A DNA stretch of 64,000 nt, from NCBI GenBank assembly GCA_963921425.1, contig OY992840.1, positions 4,218,501-4,282,500 of the forward strand. Reading direction: 5' to 3'. Positions within the stretch are counted from its first letter, which is position 1; each line of letters opens with the position of its first letter. The stretch comes from Dryas octopetala. Its lineage: Eukaryota > Streptophyta > Magnoliopsida > Rosales > Rosaceae. Shown piece by piece: positions 45,295-58,300 of the stretch. Under the pieces are notes generated by a model. That model saw nothing but the letters and a program-made list of their open reading frames with translations. It ran no database searches and was not told the DNA's origin. Made by a program: the position numbers and the translations under genes.

Positions 45295-46290
45295 AGAAAA
45301 TATAATTAGCTTTGTTTTCCTTCGAGAAAGAGAAAGTTTGGAACTCGATCTTCAGTTAGTTGAGATTTGCATGTGCATCACATTAATTAAGCAGAACTGC
45401 AGAAGACAGAAGGGATTCCATTAGGTAATTAACTCTCAATCCTAGTTGTCAAGAACTAACTAGTTTATCGTCCCTGAGATTAGAAATAGAATGCATGTAT
45501 ATAAGATTCATCGATGGCTCCAACCTATATATATATATATATATATATATATTTACATATATATATATATACTGGTTTTTTTTGGTCAAATTACGTTATA
45601 TATATCCAATTTCCAACCTACGTATATGTTATATATTCCAACAATTTGGTGTATTCGGGTCATGTGTGATCCTCCGTCCTCAGCTCGATCTCTTCAACAT
45701 GAGACCACCACCACACAGCACATGTACGAGGATATATTCTCCACAAATAAAATTAAGTTCAGTTCCCAGAAAATTGTTAATTATAATCTTTAATTACGAC
45801 ACAATAATAGTGACTGGTGATCCAAGTTGTCAATTATATTCTTGCCTTTGGTCCCTTGGATGTCTCTGCCATATCACATGCTGCCACGTCGGTAAGAATT
45901 AGAGCCTCTTTTAGTACCACAAATGAATTAGAGCCTCTTCGTTAATGTGAGAAATTACAATGTATAATTGATATATTGATACGAGATATAATCAGTTTAT
46001 GTGTTATAATATGAATGGATGTTATTAATATTATACCCTACTAATATAAACACATCGTATAATAATACTTTTACACGTTGGATTAGTTATACCACATGAC
46101 AGTATATCGGTTATACCCTATAATTTTTCCTTTTAAGTAAAATTAACATCCAAAAGCAGATTTAGTAAAATTAATTTGGTGGAAATCTAAGCCCAAAGCA
46201 AATACATTTCATTGAAAAAGAGAAACAAGAAAGCTATTAAGTGACAGAAGAGGGAAGGACGTCAACATTATTAGTTTACCACAATTTTAA
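45295..46290 (+). repeat. Duplicate of DNA also found upstream of the MFS gene and at 47280
   Basis: The stretch 45850-46280 matches 54760-55012 in order: GG(T/A)C.CCTTGGA, GCCATATCACATGCTGCCACG, GATTTTAGTAAAATT-like sequence, TTTCATTGAAAAAGAGAAAC / TTTCTTTGAAAAAGAGAAAC, then GACGTCAACATTATTA / AACGTCAGCAATTATTA. The earlier part 45300-45500 matches 47280-47480 (AATTAGCTTTGTTTT, CTCTCAATCCTA, GTTGTCA(A/T)GAACTAA, CCTTGAGATTAGAA). No coding exon of the transporter is present in the duplicate. A TA-rich run lies at 45523-45570. Confidence 0.7.
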
Positions 46291-47279
46291 TTGTCCCAAC
46301 TATTTTTTTCAACAATTTTTTTTTAAAATTTAGATGATATATATTCTTATATTGACTCCACAAAAATAAAATATAAACTGAAAAAAAGAAGATAAATTTT
46401 GTCAAATGAATTAATGGCACATTAGTTGGAAAATAAAATAGTTGAGGTAAACATCATTTTTCATTAGTTTATTATGACGTATGAAGTGATTCAAAGTCGA
46501 TCTTTCCTTGTGAGTTTTAAATTTTTGTAGACCCCATGTTATATGTGGGGTTTGTGCAAGTTGCCAAGTACTATACATGATTGCTTCTGGAACAGTAATC
46601 AAGGGCCAAAAAAGAGATCATACTAGAGACACATTAGTACATTACCAACTGATATGACAAATGATATTCCAATTTTCTATTTGTTATGAACAAATGAGAC
46701 TCAAAGTGAGTTCAGAAATGAAAAAAATAAAATACTGTACTATGAGTTGGAATTTGTAAAATAGACATTCACAATTAGTCCTTTTTATGGACCCTCGGTC
46801 TATAGATTAATGTCTTATATTAATCTATAATAGTTTATTAAGGTCCATGTTTCCAAAACATGATATATTGTACAACTATCACGTTTGTGTTTTCTATTCC
46901 AAAATTGCCTCTAATATTATCTCACAATAAATAAAATTTAAAACCCACAAATTGTGAGATTTAAATCCCACAATTTTAAGAATTTAAATTCTATAATTTA
47001 TGGGATTTAAATTTTGTAGAGCTACCGCAAAAGAGAGAATATTTTTATAACATACCCAAAACTTTGTAATTAAGAGTTTAGACCTATTTTTAAATTGTTG
47101 AATCCAACTAGGATTACTCACTACCATACCTTCACCATTATTTACAATATGCTATAATCTTCAAATGTTATTGTTATTGCTTTAAATTAAGAATCTTTGA
47201 TGTTCAGATAGAGCCTTACAGCTGATGATGATTAAGAAATTAGCTTTGTTCTTTCATTATATCTTTCTTTTTTTCAAGG
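46291..47279. repeat. Spacer with palindromic repeats, copy 2 (46895-47020)
   Basis: Related to 40880-41075 (ACAAATTGTGAGATTTAAATC, split here as ACAAATTGTGAG and ATTTAAATCCCACAA). The remainder is AT-rich without a gene. Confidence 0.5.
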
Positions 47280-47512
47280 ACAATTAGCTTTGTTTTTATC
47301 CCCAAAATTAAAAGAGAAATTTTTGCATGTGCTTTACGCTAATTAACCATATATAAGAGGGAAGGAGGTGATTCTCAATCCTAATGCAATAATGCATGCA
47401 CGTGAATGGTTTTGAGTCCAAGTTGTCATGAACTAATTCGTTTGTCCTTGAGATTAGAATGTTTGTATATATATATATACATACATACATATATACATAC
47501 ATACATATATAG

Positions 47513-48348
47513 AGGAGTGTTCTAAAACTAACTAGTTAGGAAGTTAATACGAAGCTAACCATGCTTTTGGGACCACCACATAACTAATCTCATAATCCGA
47601 ACCGTCAATTATTTAGGTCATACTTCAAAGATCATCATTACAAAAAATCAACTAAATCGGAAATCATTTAATCATCTAATTGAGATCAAATAAATAGACG
47701 ATCAGTGTTTTCGATAAACGTATATAAATAGTTTTTATAATTAAATGACTAAATGATTTCCGATTTTGGAGATTTTTTACAAGGATATATGATCTTTGAA
47801 GTAGGGCCTAAAAAATAGAGAGTACGGATGATCAAATATATATATACATATCAAGAATGCTCTAAAATTAACTGGTTAGTAAGTTCATATAAAACTAATT
47901 ATCATGTTGGGCGTACCGCTATATATTATTTATATATAGAGGAATGCTCTAAAGCTAATTAGTTAGTAAGTTAATATAAAACTAATCATGCTTTTGGGTC
48001 CACCACATAACTAATCTCATAATCCGAACCATCCATTTTTTAAGTCATACTTCAAAGATCATCACTGTAAAAAATTAACCACATTATAAATCATTTAGTC
48101 ATCTAATTGTGATCAAATAAATAGACGGTCACTGTTTTCGATAAAAGTATATAAATAATTGTTATCATAATCAAATGACTAAATGACTTCTGATTTTAGA
48201 GATTTTCTATAGAGATGATCTTTGAAGTATGACCTACAAAATAGATGGTTCAGATTTTAAGATTACATTGTGCAGTGAGCCCAACATGGTGGTTAACTTT
48301 ATATTAACTTGTTAACCAGTTAGTTTTAGAGTATTTTTGTATATATAT
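47513..48348. mobile_element. Cluster of related foldback MITEs, copies 1-3
   Basis: Copy 1 (47513 to about 47838), a 5' fragment (about 47852-47930) and a complete copy (47939-48342) share TGCTCTAAA(A/G)CTAA.TAGTTA, CATGCTTTTGGG(A/T)CCACCA, CATAATCCGAACC, and ATCAAATAAATAGACG(A/G)TC. The complete copy closes with the complementary CAACATGGTGGTTAACTTTA, AACCAGTTAGTTTTAGAG. They are separated by TA/CATA runs, consistent with repeated insertion into TA-rich DNA. No coding capacity. Confidence 0.78.
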
Positions 48349-48355
48349 ATTGATA

Positions 48356-48588
48356 CAATCCTTCTTTAGAGAGGATGTCCGTATTTTTCAAAATTTGAGG
48401 ATGCCGACACAGTGTTGACATGGAGTAGACAGTGTTTTGACATGAAATTCCAAAACTTGCTGCAACATATCAAAACTTGCTGCAGCACATCATCTGTGTC
48501 GACACACTGTCAAACACATGTCAATACTGTGTCAGCATTTGCAAATTTTGAAAAGTGTGGACATCCTCTCTAGAGAAAAATTCTCTTT
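48356..48588. mobile_element. Foldback MITE of a different family
   Basis: Left TCTTTAGAGAGGATGTCC and TTTTCAAAATTTG, right CAAATTTTGAAAAGTGTGGA and CATCCTCTCTAGAGAAA are inverted repeats; the interior repeats GACACAGTGTTGACATG-like words. TA-rich flanks mask any duplication. Confidence 0.75.
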
Positions 48589-48604
48589 ATATATATATAT
48601 ATAC

Positions 48605-48975
48605 ATATTTGCATGAATGCTATAAAATGAACTTTTTTGTAAGTTAATACGAAGTTAACCACTCTTTTGAGATCACCACACAATGTAATTTCATATATAA
48701 TCCGAATTGTTCAATTTTTAGACTCAACTTCAAAGATCATATTTGTAAAAAGTCTCCAAAATCAGACATCATTTAGTCATTTGATTATAATAATAATTAT
48801 TTGTATGCTTTTATCAAAAACAATGTTATCTTTTATTTGATCACACTCAGATAACTAAAGAACTTTGGATTTGGTTGATTTTTTACAATAATGATATTTG
48901 AAGTGGATCTTAAAAAATGAACGGTTTGGATTATGAGATTGGTCATGTGGTGGGCCAAACACGATAACTTAGTTT
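48605..48975. mobile_element. Foldback MITE cluster, copy 4
   Basis: Same family as 47513-48348: CACTCTTTTGAGATCACCAC, ATAATCCGAATTG, then the complementary GATTATGAGATTGG and GTGGTGGGCC end. Another scrap of the family is at about 63385-63480. Confidence 0.72.
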
Positions 48976-50351
48976 GTGATGGTGTTGGTGTTGGTGAAGA
49001 GGTAGAGGCAATTAAGGAGAGGTTACTAGGGATACCTTATGATAGGGGGTCCATCCCTCCTAAGTCCTAAACAAAAACCCTAATTTTCAGCAGCGCTCAT
49101 TCACAATCATTATGCTAATTAATTTGCCAAAATAGACTAACAGTACCTCACAAAACTGCCCAAGTGCCCAAAATATAGCTCAGGCTGCTCAACAATTGAA
49201 TCCCCAAAATGTAGTTCAAAATCCAGAACCTGCATATGCAGTTCAAACCCCAAATTAACTATAAAACCTAATTTAAAATCGAAATTGTAAGGAAGAACCA
49301 CAAAATTACACAGACCCTAATTGAAATTGCACAAAATAACCCTAATTTAAACCCTGACCCGAAATCAAACCCCAAAATTAACTATAAACCCTAATTTAAA
49401 ATCGAAATTGCACAGAGATGAAAGACTGAGATGATAGACTGAGAGATGAGAGATGAAAGATGAGAGTGAGAGAGATGGTTACCTTTTGGCTTTTGTTTCC
49501 CTACAACGTCGACAAGATCAGAGAGCTGATTGAGAGTGAGAGAGATAACTCAAATAGCTGAGGTTTGAGGCCTGAGGATAAGGTCGGGGTTCGCGAGTGA
49601 GAGCTGAGAGTGAGAGACATAGAGCATAGATTGTGTGAGAGTGAAAGATCAGAGAGACTGAGATGAGTGACTCGAGTAGTCGAGTGCTGATTTGGGGTAA
49701 TTGCCTAAATAGGTAAATTGATAATTTGTAATTGACTAATCTAATTGGGGTTTGAGGGTTTCAATTGGGGGTACTTTCATTTGATTTTCGGGTTTCAATT
49801 AGGGTTTCATTTGGTTTTGGGGTTTCAGTTGGGGTTTGATTTGATTTTGGTGTTTCAATTGAGGTTTAGAGTATAGGGTATTTAGGGTATAGGGTATAGT
49901 CTTATAGTAAACATGTACATAAAAAAAAAAATTATATAAGCTAGGATATACTATAGTATTATAAACTATATACTATAGAAAACTATCAAATATATAAATA
50001 GTATTTCAATTGGGGTTTATTATATAATATATAGTGTATAACTAAAATTATATACTAAAACATTCTTATATATATATATACTATGTATACTAAAACATTC
50101 TTATATATATATATATACTATGTATACTAAAACATTCTTATATATATATATATACTATATAGGCCATATAGGATTATATAAAATATATTTTAGGGTCTAA
50201 AATGCAGCTAGATTAATATTAATTTTATTATCTAAAATGTGTATAAATGTGTGAAAAAAAAAGTGTATAAAAAAGTGTTTAAATGTGTATAAAATGTACA
50301 TGAATATATATTTTTAAATTATCTAGTCTGGTTTGGTCTAGTTATGAGAAG
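48976..50351. other. Intergenic; likely body of a hAT-like remnant
   Basis: GAGAGTGAGAGAGAT-rich stretch (49430-49680), TTTGGGGTTTCA repeats (49740-49870), TATAGGGTATAGGG (49870-49900), then TTTGGTCTAGTT. Three direct copies of ACTAAAACATTCTTATATAT, about 43 bp apart, lie at 50056-50160. Composition matches the filler of the hAT-like elements at 33695 and 39161, and a matching right end follows the LTR at 54592-54733, but the left terminus was not found. Confidence 0.45.
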
Positions 50352-51459
50352 GGTAACGTAACACCCTGAATTTTTGCAATCCAATCGTGTTTCAACACTT
50401 GTTTTCAAATTTTTTTTCTTTTTAGAAACTTAAGATTTTCTTAAAGCGAATGAAGTTTCCTTTGTTTTGAGTAACTAACTTGTACTAATAGAGGTTTAGA
50501 GTGGAGCTTTAGAACCCTTGAGTGTAATTTTGGTGATTATCAAGTTGGATTATATTTTTTAGAATTAAATTCATTGGTGTTGAATTTTCATAATTTTTCT
50601 AGAGATCAATTTATGTTTTGAGGCTACATGAAATTAATACTAATCATTATGAGTCCGTAGGATTTTTCGAAAAATTATTTGGAGTCCCGAGTTATTTTTG
50701 GTGCTTTAACGAAATTTGGGAAAATAGTAAAAAAGGAAAACAAAAAGAAATGGATTTATTGTTGATTGGACTGACACGCTGACGCTGCGACTGGGTGGGA
50801 GATGTTGACACGGCGACAGATGGGGCCACGCAGGCTCTGCACTTTTGATGTAGGTGAGCTCACGTTGGGCCACTGTGTGTGCATCACGCCTGATTTTTGG
50901 CCTGGGTTTTAATCTTGGCCGCTCACCTTCATTAAAGGAGAACATATTTCAGCCGTTGAATTTCTTAAGGCCGGTTACTGTAGCGCCGGGTCAAGGCGAA
51001 CCCACATGTTGATTGTTGGGTTGACCCGCGGGTATTCTATTAGTGTAAATGGGTTTTTCCAACCGAGTTCGAGCTTTAGGCTTCCTTTAAGCATTTTTAG
51101 TGCACTTTATCCTACATTGGAGATTTACAACTTCTTCCAACCTTCTAATGCCTATAAAGAGAGACCATTGTCCCTCATTTTCACTTGCACCACCAAGTGA
51201 AGTTAGAGTTACTCACTCTTTAGTTATTTGAGAGGCTCTTTAAGAAGAGACATACCAAAAGGGAATAAACTTCTTAAAGTTTAAACTTTTGGGAATACAA
51301 GGAGGAGACCTTATGAGTGGAGTATAGCTTTGAAGGTCTACAACCGGGTGAGTATTTTATTATTTCAACTTTATTTATTTATTTATTTTTAGTCTTTAAT
51401 TTTAGGATGCATACTTAGATTAATTAAGTAGGATTTATTTAGTAATTAAGTATGCCTAG

Positions 51460-52541
51460 CCAAGGTTCGTTTTCTACGAGTATGAAAATTTTAACACTAG
51501 TTCATCAATTTTTCAATCATATTTCGCCAAAATTTGATAATTTTGCGAAATTTCGCTTAGCCCAACCATCTCTCGATCTGCCTTTTCGTTGTTGGCAGCC
51601 ATCTCTGTTGATCTGTCTTCTCCTTGCTGGCGGTTACAAACCCAGCCGAGGAGGGAGGATAAAGAAGGGAGAGAAGATAGAGAAGAGAGATAATAGGGAA
51701 AAGATCATATTGGGGAAGGAGAGAGAGATTGGCACGACTGCAGGAGAGAGATGAGATATAAGAGAAAGATATATCTCATTTGTCATATGCGAGTATGCGA
51801 CATAGTGGCAGTGGCTGGGAGAGAGAGTCACGGGAAGAAGAAAAAGGAAAGAAAAGAAAAAGAAAAAAAAAGAAAAGAAAAGAAAAGAAAAGAAAAAGAA
51901 AAGAAAAAAAAAAAGAAAGAAAAAAAAAAAGAGAAAAGAAAAAGGGTTAGGGTTGATTGGAGTTTGGGGTCTTTGGATAATTGGAAAGAAAAAAAAGAGT
52001 TTGGGGTTTCGTTTGGCTCTTTTGGGGTTTTGTTTAATTATTTTAAAAACCTAAACCATAATACATTTCTATATATAAAATAATTAAAAATATTCTAAAG
52101 ACCCTAAATCCTAATATCTTATACCATATCTCAAAAAATTTAGAATATATAGGGTTTTGTATATAGATTATAGAGTATAAAGAGTATCAGGGTATATAGA
52201 GTATATAAGGTTTAGTATTAGATTTTAGTGTATAGATTATAAAGTATAAAGAATATACAAATTTCATTTATTCATTATACTAATTTTATTTAACAGTATT
52301 TGCCTCTAGCGTGCATTATATTTATTTTATATCACATGAAACCTACTATATAATTTGGTTTTTTCAATATTTTTTTTTATCATTGTAGTAGATAATATAT
52401 TAAATAAATATATGGTAAAGTTTTATTCAAAATTTACGTATTTTGATAGCAATTTCCGTTATTTCTTTCTAATTGTTGTCGAAATTTAAAAATCTTCAAA
52501 ATTTTCATCGAAATTTCCTTGAAACTCGAAATTTTATTCCT
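51460..52541. mobile_element. Insertion of ~1.08 kb with 9 bp target duplication (MULE-like)
   Basis: Flanked by exact TATGCCTAG at 51451-51459 and 52542-52550. Inverted ends are weak: GAAAATTTT and ATTTCG words occur near both (left ATTTCGCCAAAATTTG and GCGAAATTTCGC; right TTTTCATCGAAATTTCC). The interior holds a purine tract (51838-51942, AAAAG-type repeats). No protein recognised. Confidence 0.75.
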
Positions 52542-53298
52542 TATGCCTAGTCTTATTTTTGGAGACTTATTTGTTTATTTAAGAGTAATTAGCATGCTAG
52601 AATTAGCAAGTTTCAATTGTAGAGATTAAATTGGATTAATCTAAATTATTTTAAGGATTTGCTTTGAGTTAAAGCAACTAGTTAATTGATTTGACTTTAA
52701 GATAAAAATTGAAACTTGTGAACCCTTAAGTAAACTCTAAAGAGAAGAGTTTAGTCCATTTAGGACTAGAAACGAGCGACGTGTGACTGAAGGAAATGTC
52801 ATTTCGTCTTCCCTTATTGTTAATCGTCCCTAACTTAGGGTTTGATTTCTCTTGTCGTTTTTGATTCTATCGAGTTACCCAGTTGCCTAGTTGTTAAGGG
52901 GTTAAGGTTGTCGTATTTGTCTAGTTACGACAGATTTGCCAAGATAGGACCATACGCGAACGTGGAAGACTTGTGAAAGAAAATACTTGAAGTGCATTGG
53001 ATTCCAAGTAGGGATATTTATCCTATATTCCTGACAATGGACTTTGTGTGTGTTTGTGTTTTTAAATTATTATAACATGCTATATTTGTATGATTGGTCT
53101 GAGAGTTTGGGTAGCGTAGTACGTGACATTGAGTTCAAATCCCTAAACCTTCTAGAAGAATTGATCTGTATATTATGAGTAGTCTAGCCAGGCTTACACG
53201 TAGATATGTGTATTTGTGCGAAACGAGGACCCGTGATTGATCAGGTGGTAGTAAATACGGTTTCTCAATTGCGAGTTCTTATTTCTGTTTATTGTGAA

Positions 53299-53812
53299 TA
53301 GAAGTGTCAAACGGGCTGACCCGGCTCGTTTAAGTTGAGCCCATCGTACTTTCGGGCCGTGCTTAGGCTGGCCCATATTGTTAAGACCTAAGCCCGACAC
53401 GGCCCATGGCCCGTTGGCCATTGGTGCTCGTGCCGTGCCTTAAACGGGCTTATTCCACGGACCGTTTTTTATTTTTATTTTTTATGGTAATAAAACTAAT
53501 CTTTTGATATTTTTTCTTATTTATAATTAAATATTAACATTATTTTTCATGAAAATTGAATATTTTTGTTGAAAAGTTCTCTAAATATGGAAAAAAAAAC
53601 AATGTTAAAATAGTTGTGCCTAATTCGGGCCCATTTCGTGCCCGTGCTCGTGCCGTGCTTGGCCCGTGTCGTGCTCGTGCTGGGCTGTGCCCGATGGGCT
53701 AAAAACTTCGGCCTGACCCATTCAATCGAATCGTGTCGTGCCGTGCCGTGCTTATTTTAATCGTGTCGTACCGTGTCGTGCTTGGGCCGAGCCGACCCGT
53801 TTGACATCTCTA
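53299..53812. mobile_element. Non-autonomous hAT-like element in the LTR
   Basis: Left TAGAAGTGTCAAACGGGC; complement of the right end TAGAGATGTCAAACGGGTC. Subterminal GC-rich CGTGCCGTGC/GGCCCG repeats on both sides of an AT-rich centre. I see no convincing 8 bp duplication, so the class is by resemblance. Confidence 0.7.
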
Positions 53813-54591
53813 CCTTGACACTCTCGCTATGGATGCTATTTATTTGATTATAGTTGGCCGTAGTTGTACTTAATGTGTATCAACCATATTGTTATTATTA
53901 TTTATGTGTTTTTATGCATGTTTACCATATACTACTGCAGCTGAGGTGTTAAATCGATTTTGTGGAAATGTTTTGAGATTTTGGAAAATCAATCTTTCAC
54001 AGAGAAATATTTTTAAAGATTTTCAAACCTAACAGGGTTCTCTGAGGGAAGCTATGATCTTACGAGATGCTTATTCCCTACTTTCTTTGTTTGTTTTGTT
54101 TCTACACTATTGTTTATACAGATTTGTCTCTTGGAGAATGTCTTAACTGAAGAGGTACGCAGCTTGAATTCTCTTGTCGGGTGTCTCAATGTTCTGTTGT
54201 CATATCTTTTGATATTGCTGTAGTTCTTGCTTTCCTATTAGGAACCCATTTTGGAACAATGTTATTTTGATTTATTCATTTTGAGGACTTATGAGAGTTT
54301 TATTTATACTTTCATAATTCTCTTTATGGGATGTTGATTTAACTATCCATCATAGCGGGTTGGTTAATCTTTATTTTGATTACTATTATTTTGATTTTAT
54401 TATTACCTTAAAATCTTCTTGTGTAATAAATACTTTGATCCAACCTGATTCATTTAATTACAAAAGGCTCAACTTTTTCCCGAGCGTCTTGTCTTGGGGG
54501 ATTAACGCGGGTGGTTTGACATTGATTTCTTGAGATACTCAAAAAATGTGTTTCTATTGCATATCCAAGATTTAGGGTGTGTGACAGGTAA

Positions 54592-54733
54592 CACCGGCAT
54601 TGAAACCATATTGAATTGGTCCAGTCCGGTTTGATTCAGTCCTTGATCAGTTTTGGTCAACATAATTTTGACAATTTTTTCACTTCCGGTTTGATTCAGT
54701 TTGTCCGGTTCACGGTTTAAATGCCCACCCCAC
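54592..54733 (+). mobile_element. Right end of a hAT-like remnant
   Basis: CCGGTTTGATTCAGT repeats and the terminus TTTAAATGCCCACCCC resemble the right end of the 33695-34642 element (AAAATGCCCACCCCTA). With the left body at about 49400-50351, it indicates that the LTR inserted into an older hAT-like element. Confidence 0.55.
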
Positions 54734-55033
54734 TATACAATTTAGCCATATAAGGTTCATGGTTGGTCCCCTTGGACGCTTGTGCCATATCACATGCTGC
54801 CACGTTAACACCAATTAGTGGCTAGAGCGTCATTCAGTAATGGAATCAATTACACAAAAAACAACAGATTTTAGTAAAATTTGGCAGATTAAGAAACCAA
54901 ATCCCCAAACTGGCAAAGCCATCAATAAATTTCTTTGAAAAAGAGAAACCATTATTAAGAAGCTAGTAAATGACAAAACAGGCCGGGAAGAACGAACGTC
55001 AGCAATTATTATGACAGAGAGAGTGAGCGCACA

Positions 55034-55034
<1 letters not shown>

Positions 55035-55073
<39 letters not shown>

Positions 55074-55135
55074 AGAGAAGGACGATGTGATCGATGGTTT
55101 GTACCTTTGCAGCTCTTAATGTTTTTCAATCTTCG

Positions 55136-55164
<29 letters not shown>
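55035..55164 (+). repeat. Two long A tracts upstream of the MFS gene
   Basis: Runs of 37 A (55035-55071) and 29 A (55136-55164) within 300 bp of the start codon. They may be nucleosome-excluding promoter DNA or retroposon scars; no duplication was seen to support the latter. Confidence 0.8.
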
Positions 55165-55166
<2 letters not shown>

Positions 55167-55335
55167 GGGTGATTGGGTGATCCCATAGATCGATGGTTTA
55201 TAAATGAGGCCACGTAGAGAGGGTGAGAAGCGCAAAACAAGCTACAATAGCAACAGCAAAAAGAGAGAAGAAGAAGGAGAGGCGCAGAGTCGGAAGCAAA
55301 TAGTAGTCCGACTCGGCCGAGCGATTTTGATTTTG

Positions 55336-58300
55336 ATGGCGGGGCAATCTCGGAAATGGATGATTCTGGTGGCGACGCTTTGGATTCAAGCGTTTACGGG
55401 GACCAACTTCGATTTCTCGTCGTATTCTTCGGCGTTGAAGTCGGTGCTGGGGATCTCTCAGGTTCAGCTCAATTACTTGGCCACTGCCTCCGATTTGGGC
55501 AAGCTCTTTGGCTGGTCTTCTGGCTTGGCCTTGATGTATTTTCCTCTCTGGGTCGTCCTCTTCTTGTCTGCCTTCATGGGTTTCATTGGCTATGGCATTC
55601 AATGGCTTGTCATTAGGCAAATCATTTCATTGCCTTATTTCCTGGTACACACACTCTCTCTCTCTCTCTCACTCTCATTTGCATATTTTTTTGATTTCTC
55701 CAATCCCCAATTTTTTGTTTTATTTTGGGTTTTGATTCTCTGCCTTTGATTTCTGTTTGATTCATTTTCTTTTTTGTTGAAACAAGTAATTTTGTACTCC
55801 AATCTAAAGACACTTGTTCATTTGTTGTTGGGGCGGATAGACTTCAATCAAAGTTCAACCACCAAGATAGTGCTTTTTGGGAAAAAAAAAAAAAATTTCC
55901 TTCGTTTTTTTGTTTTTTAATTTTTTATGTGTGGGGTCTGCTTGATACACTGGGTTTTTGTTTTTTCTTTCTCTTGAGTTAATTATAAAATTATTTTATT
56001 TATTGATTTTGATTTTTTGGGCACTCTGTCTTTGAAAAAAACACTTCTCTGTAACAGGATACGTATAAGTTGCTATTCTCATTTAATAACATTATAAAAT
56101 TTATTTATTAAGATGCCAAATCATTCTTTATCCCTGCCAGATCATACTTTCGATTTCCCTTTTTTTAAGTTCTTTAGAGCACAAAACCCTCTCCATCACT
56201 TCTCTGGACCCTTCTAATCTGGTAAGGGATGAAATACTCAGCATTTTTTTCCTTTTTTTTTTTGGGTTGAAAAAATGCTCAACTTTTTCTGACCAAAAAA
56301 ATTCAACACATACTCAGATACTCAAATCTCCTTTATATAGTCTTCTTAATATTTCTATAATTTCACCTGTTTAGACATTTATTATTTATTATATCGTTTT
56401 AAATTCTTTTGTGTGTGGCTAATAAGTGGATAGGTGGAGATACGGTGGCAGAAAAAAACTGTATATTAATATTAACAGTAACATTTTACAGTACTTGGGC
56501 GGGGCCCAGTAGTCTTAATTTCCTCACAGGCCTTCTAGATATTTCACGCACCTCTAGTTCTAATACATTTTTGGTGCAGTGTGTGGTCCCAATTAATTAA
56601 ATCATAATTTATCAAAAAAAAAAATTGTTAAAAAAGTTTCTGTCTATCAGTATTCAGGACTCAGGAGCTTGGTGAAGAATAAAGTAAAAAGTGTACTGTC
56701 CACGTGTGGTTTAAGAAATTTTTTTTTTTTTTATGATAAAAAAAATTACAAGTCTCAAAATTATCAAATTTTTGGTTTACAGGCTTAGGTAAAAAACAGT
56801 TGGTTTGATTTATTATTATTATTATTATTTTTTTATGTTTAAACAACTGGTAAAAATCAAAGTGGTAAAATAAAAAAGACAGAATTTTGATACATTATTT
56901 TTGACAGTCTATATTTAAATATATTGATAAAATTTTTATATATATATTTGTTAATTTTACATAAAAGATAAAGTGTCCTGTTAAGGGACAAGATGGTTTA
57001 GGAAGTGAAGCTTCTCCATGAAGATCTTAATTTCAAATTTTCTAAGTCTACTTTGTAAAATAAAGTTGTTTGATCTTACTTCTTTTTGCAGGAAAAATAT
57101 AGATACTTGAGGTAATTTAGTGGCATAGCATGTCAAGAAAAGATTAAAAAATGGTGTGTAAAGCATGACTTTTAAGCAGATTCTTCTTTCAGATATAAAT
57201 ATATAATATAAAAACAGGATTTTTTTTTACAATGTGAAAAGCAAAGAAACAGATACACTTTTAAAGCAATTCTGTGAGAATATTTCAACCAAAATAGCAA
57301 GCATGCATATCAGAGTCTTGAAAGTATTTTCTTGCTCATTCTCTCGTAGTCGTTTTGGTGACAATTTTCCAAATTCCTACACGGGGATGTGGTGATTGTT
57401 TTTTTTTATATTTATTTGTGAAATAAGAAATTTGGTAAGAAAATTAAATTGTGGAAAGAAATATCACTAAATCAATAATTATTTGTTTTTTTTTTGTTTT
57501 GTTTTTACCTGATTTGGTTTTGGGTCTATATCTGTATTGTGATTTCTGATTTGTTTCTTTTGTGTTTTGGATTATTATTTTGGATTTTTAATGTACCTAA
57601 GTATGCTTGCAATTTCTACTGAATTATAATTCCAAATTTCTGGAAAAATAAAATTAAAATAGTAATTATTTGTGCATCATCAATTAATATTAGCAAGCAA
57701 TTTTCCACGTGAAACTTAAGTAAGCTGGAGGAAACTTCCTATCAAATATTTGCTTGCACTTAATTGGTACAATAATATTTGAACTTGTTGGAACGAGACT
57801 ACTTGGGAACTGCTTTGGGATGTCAGTTGTCACTATTTGCTTTTGTTTTCTCTTTTCTTTTGTCTTGTTATTTTCTCACCGTTCTTTTACATTTTGTCCT
57901 TTCCTTTTCTTTTGTCTTTCTCTATATATATATATATATATATTTTTTTTTTTTCTTGGTTTAAAGTACATATTTTCTTTCCTGCTCTACTTTGTCATCT
58001 TTCCTTTCGAGGGACAATAATACGTGGGACAACAAATCTAGATACTTCTTTTGTTTTTTTTGTTTCCTTTTTTATTGAACAATTGTTTTTTCAGTTTCAT
58101 AGTTTTTACAAACTGTTGAAAATAAGATCAACAGTAGTGCTTTCTGAATGATGATACATTTTATGATTGCATTAGCTAATCATATTATGCAGTGGTCATA
58201 ATAATTAAGAGATATGCCAGTTACTTTTTTCAGTCTATCTTCTTTGACTTTTTATATTATTATTCTCGTTTTTCAATACAGCTTGATTATCGAAATTGTT

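Larger units (their letters stand above)
50357..54586 (+). mobile_element. Solo LTR of a Ty3-type (Tekay/Del-like) retrotransposon
   Basis: Begins CGTAACACCCTGAATTTT (the TG start mutated to CG) and ends GGGTGTGTGACA, the characteristic ends of long chromovirus LTRs, with a 5 bp duplication GGTAA at 50352-50356 and 54587-54591. No gag-pol is present, so it is a solo LTR left by recombination. Its 4.2 kb includes two later insertions (51460-52541 and 53299-53812); without them it is about 2.6 kb. The Tekay/Del name is by resemblance of the ends. Confidence 0.8.

Noticed and set aside
55204..55335. Upstream in-frame ATG extending the MFS protein by 44 residues
   Set aside because: The extension is Arg/Lys/Glu-rich and unlike the conserved start of this transporter family; the ATG at 55336 fits.
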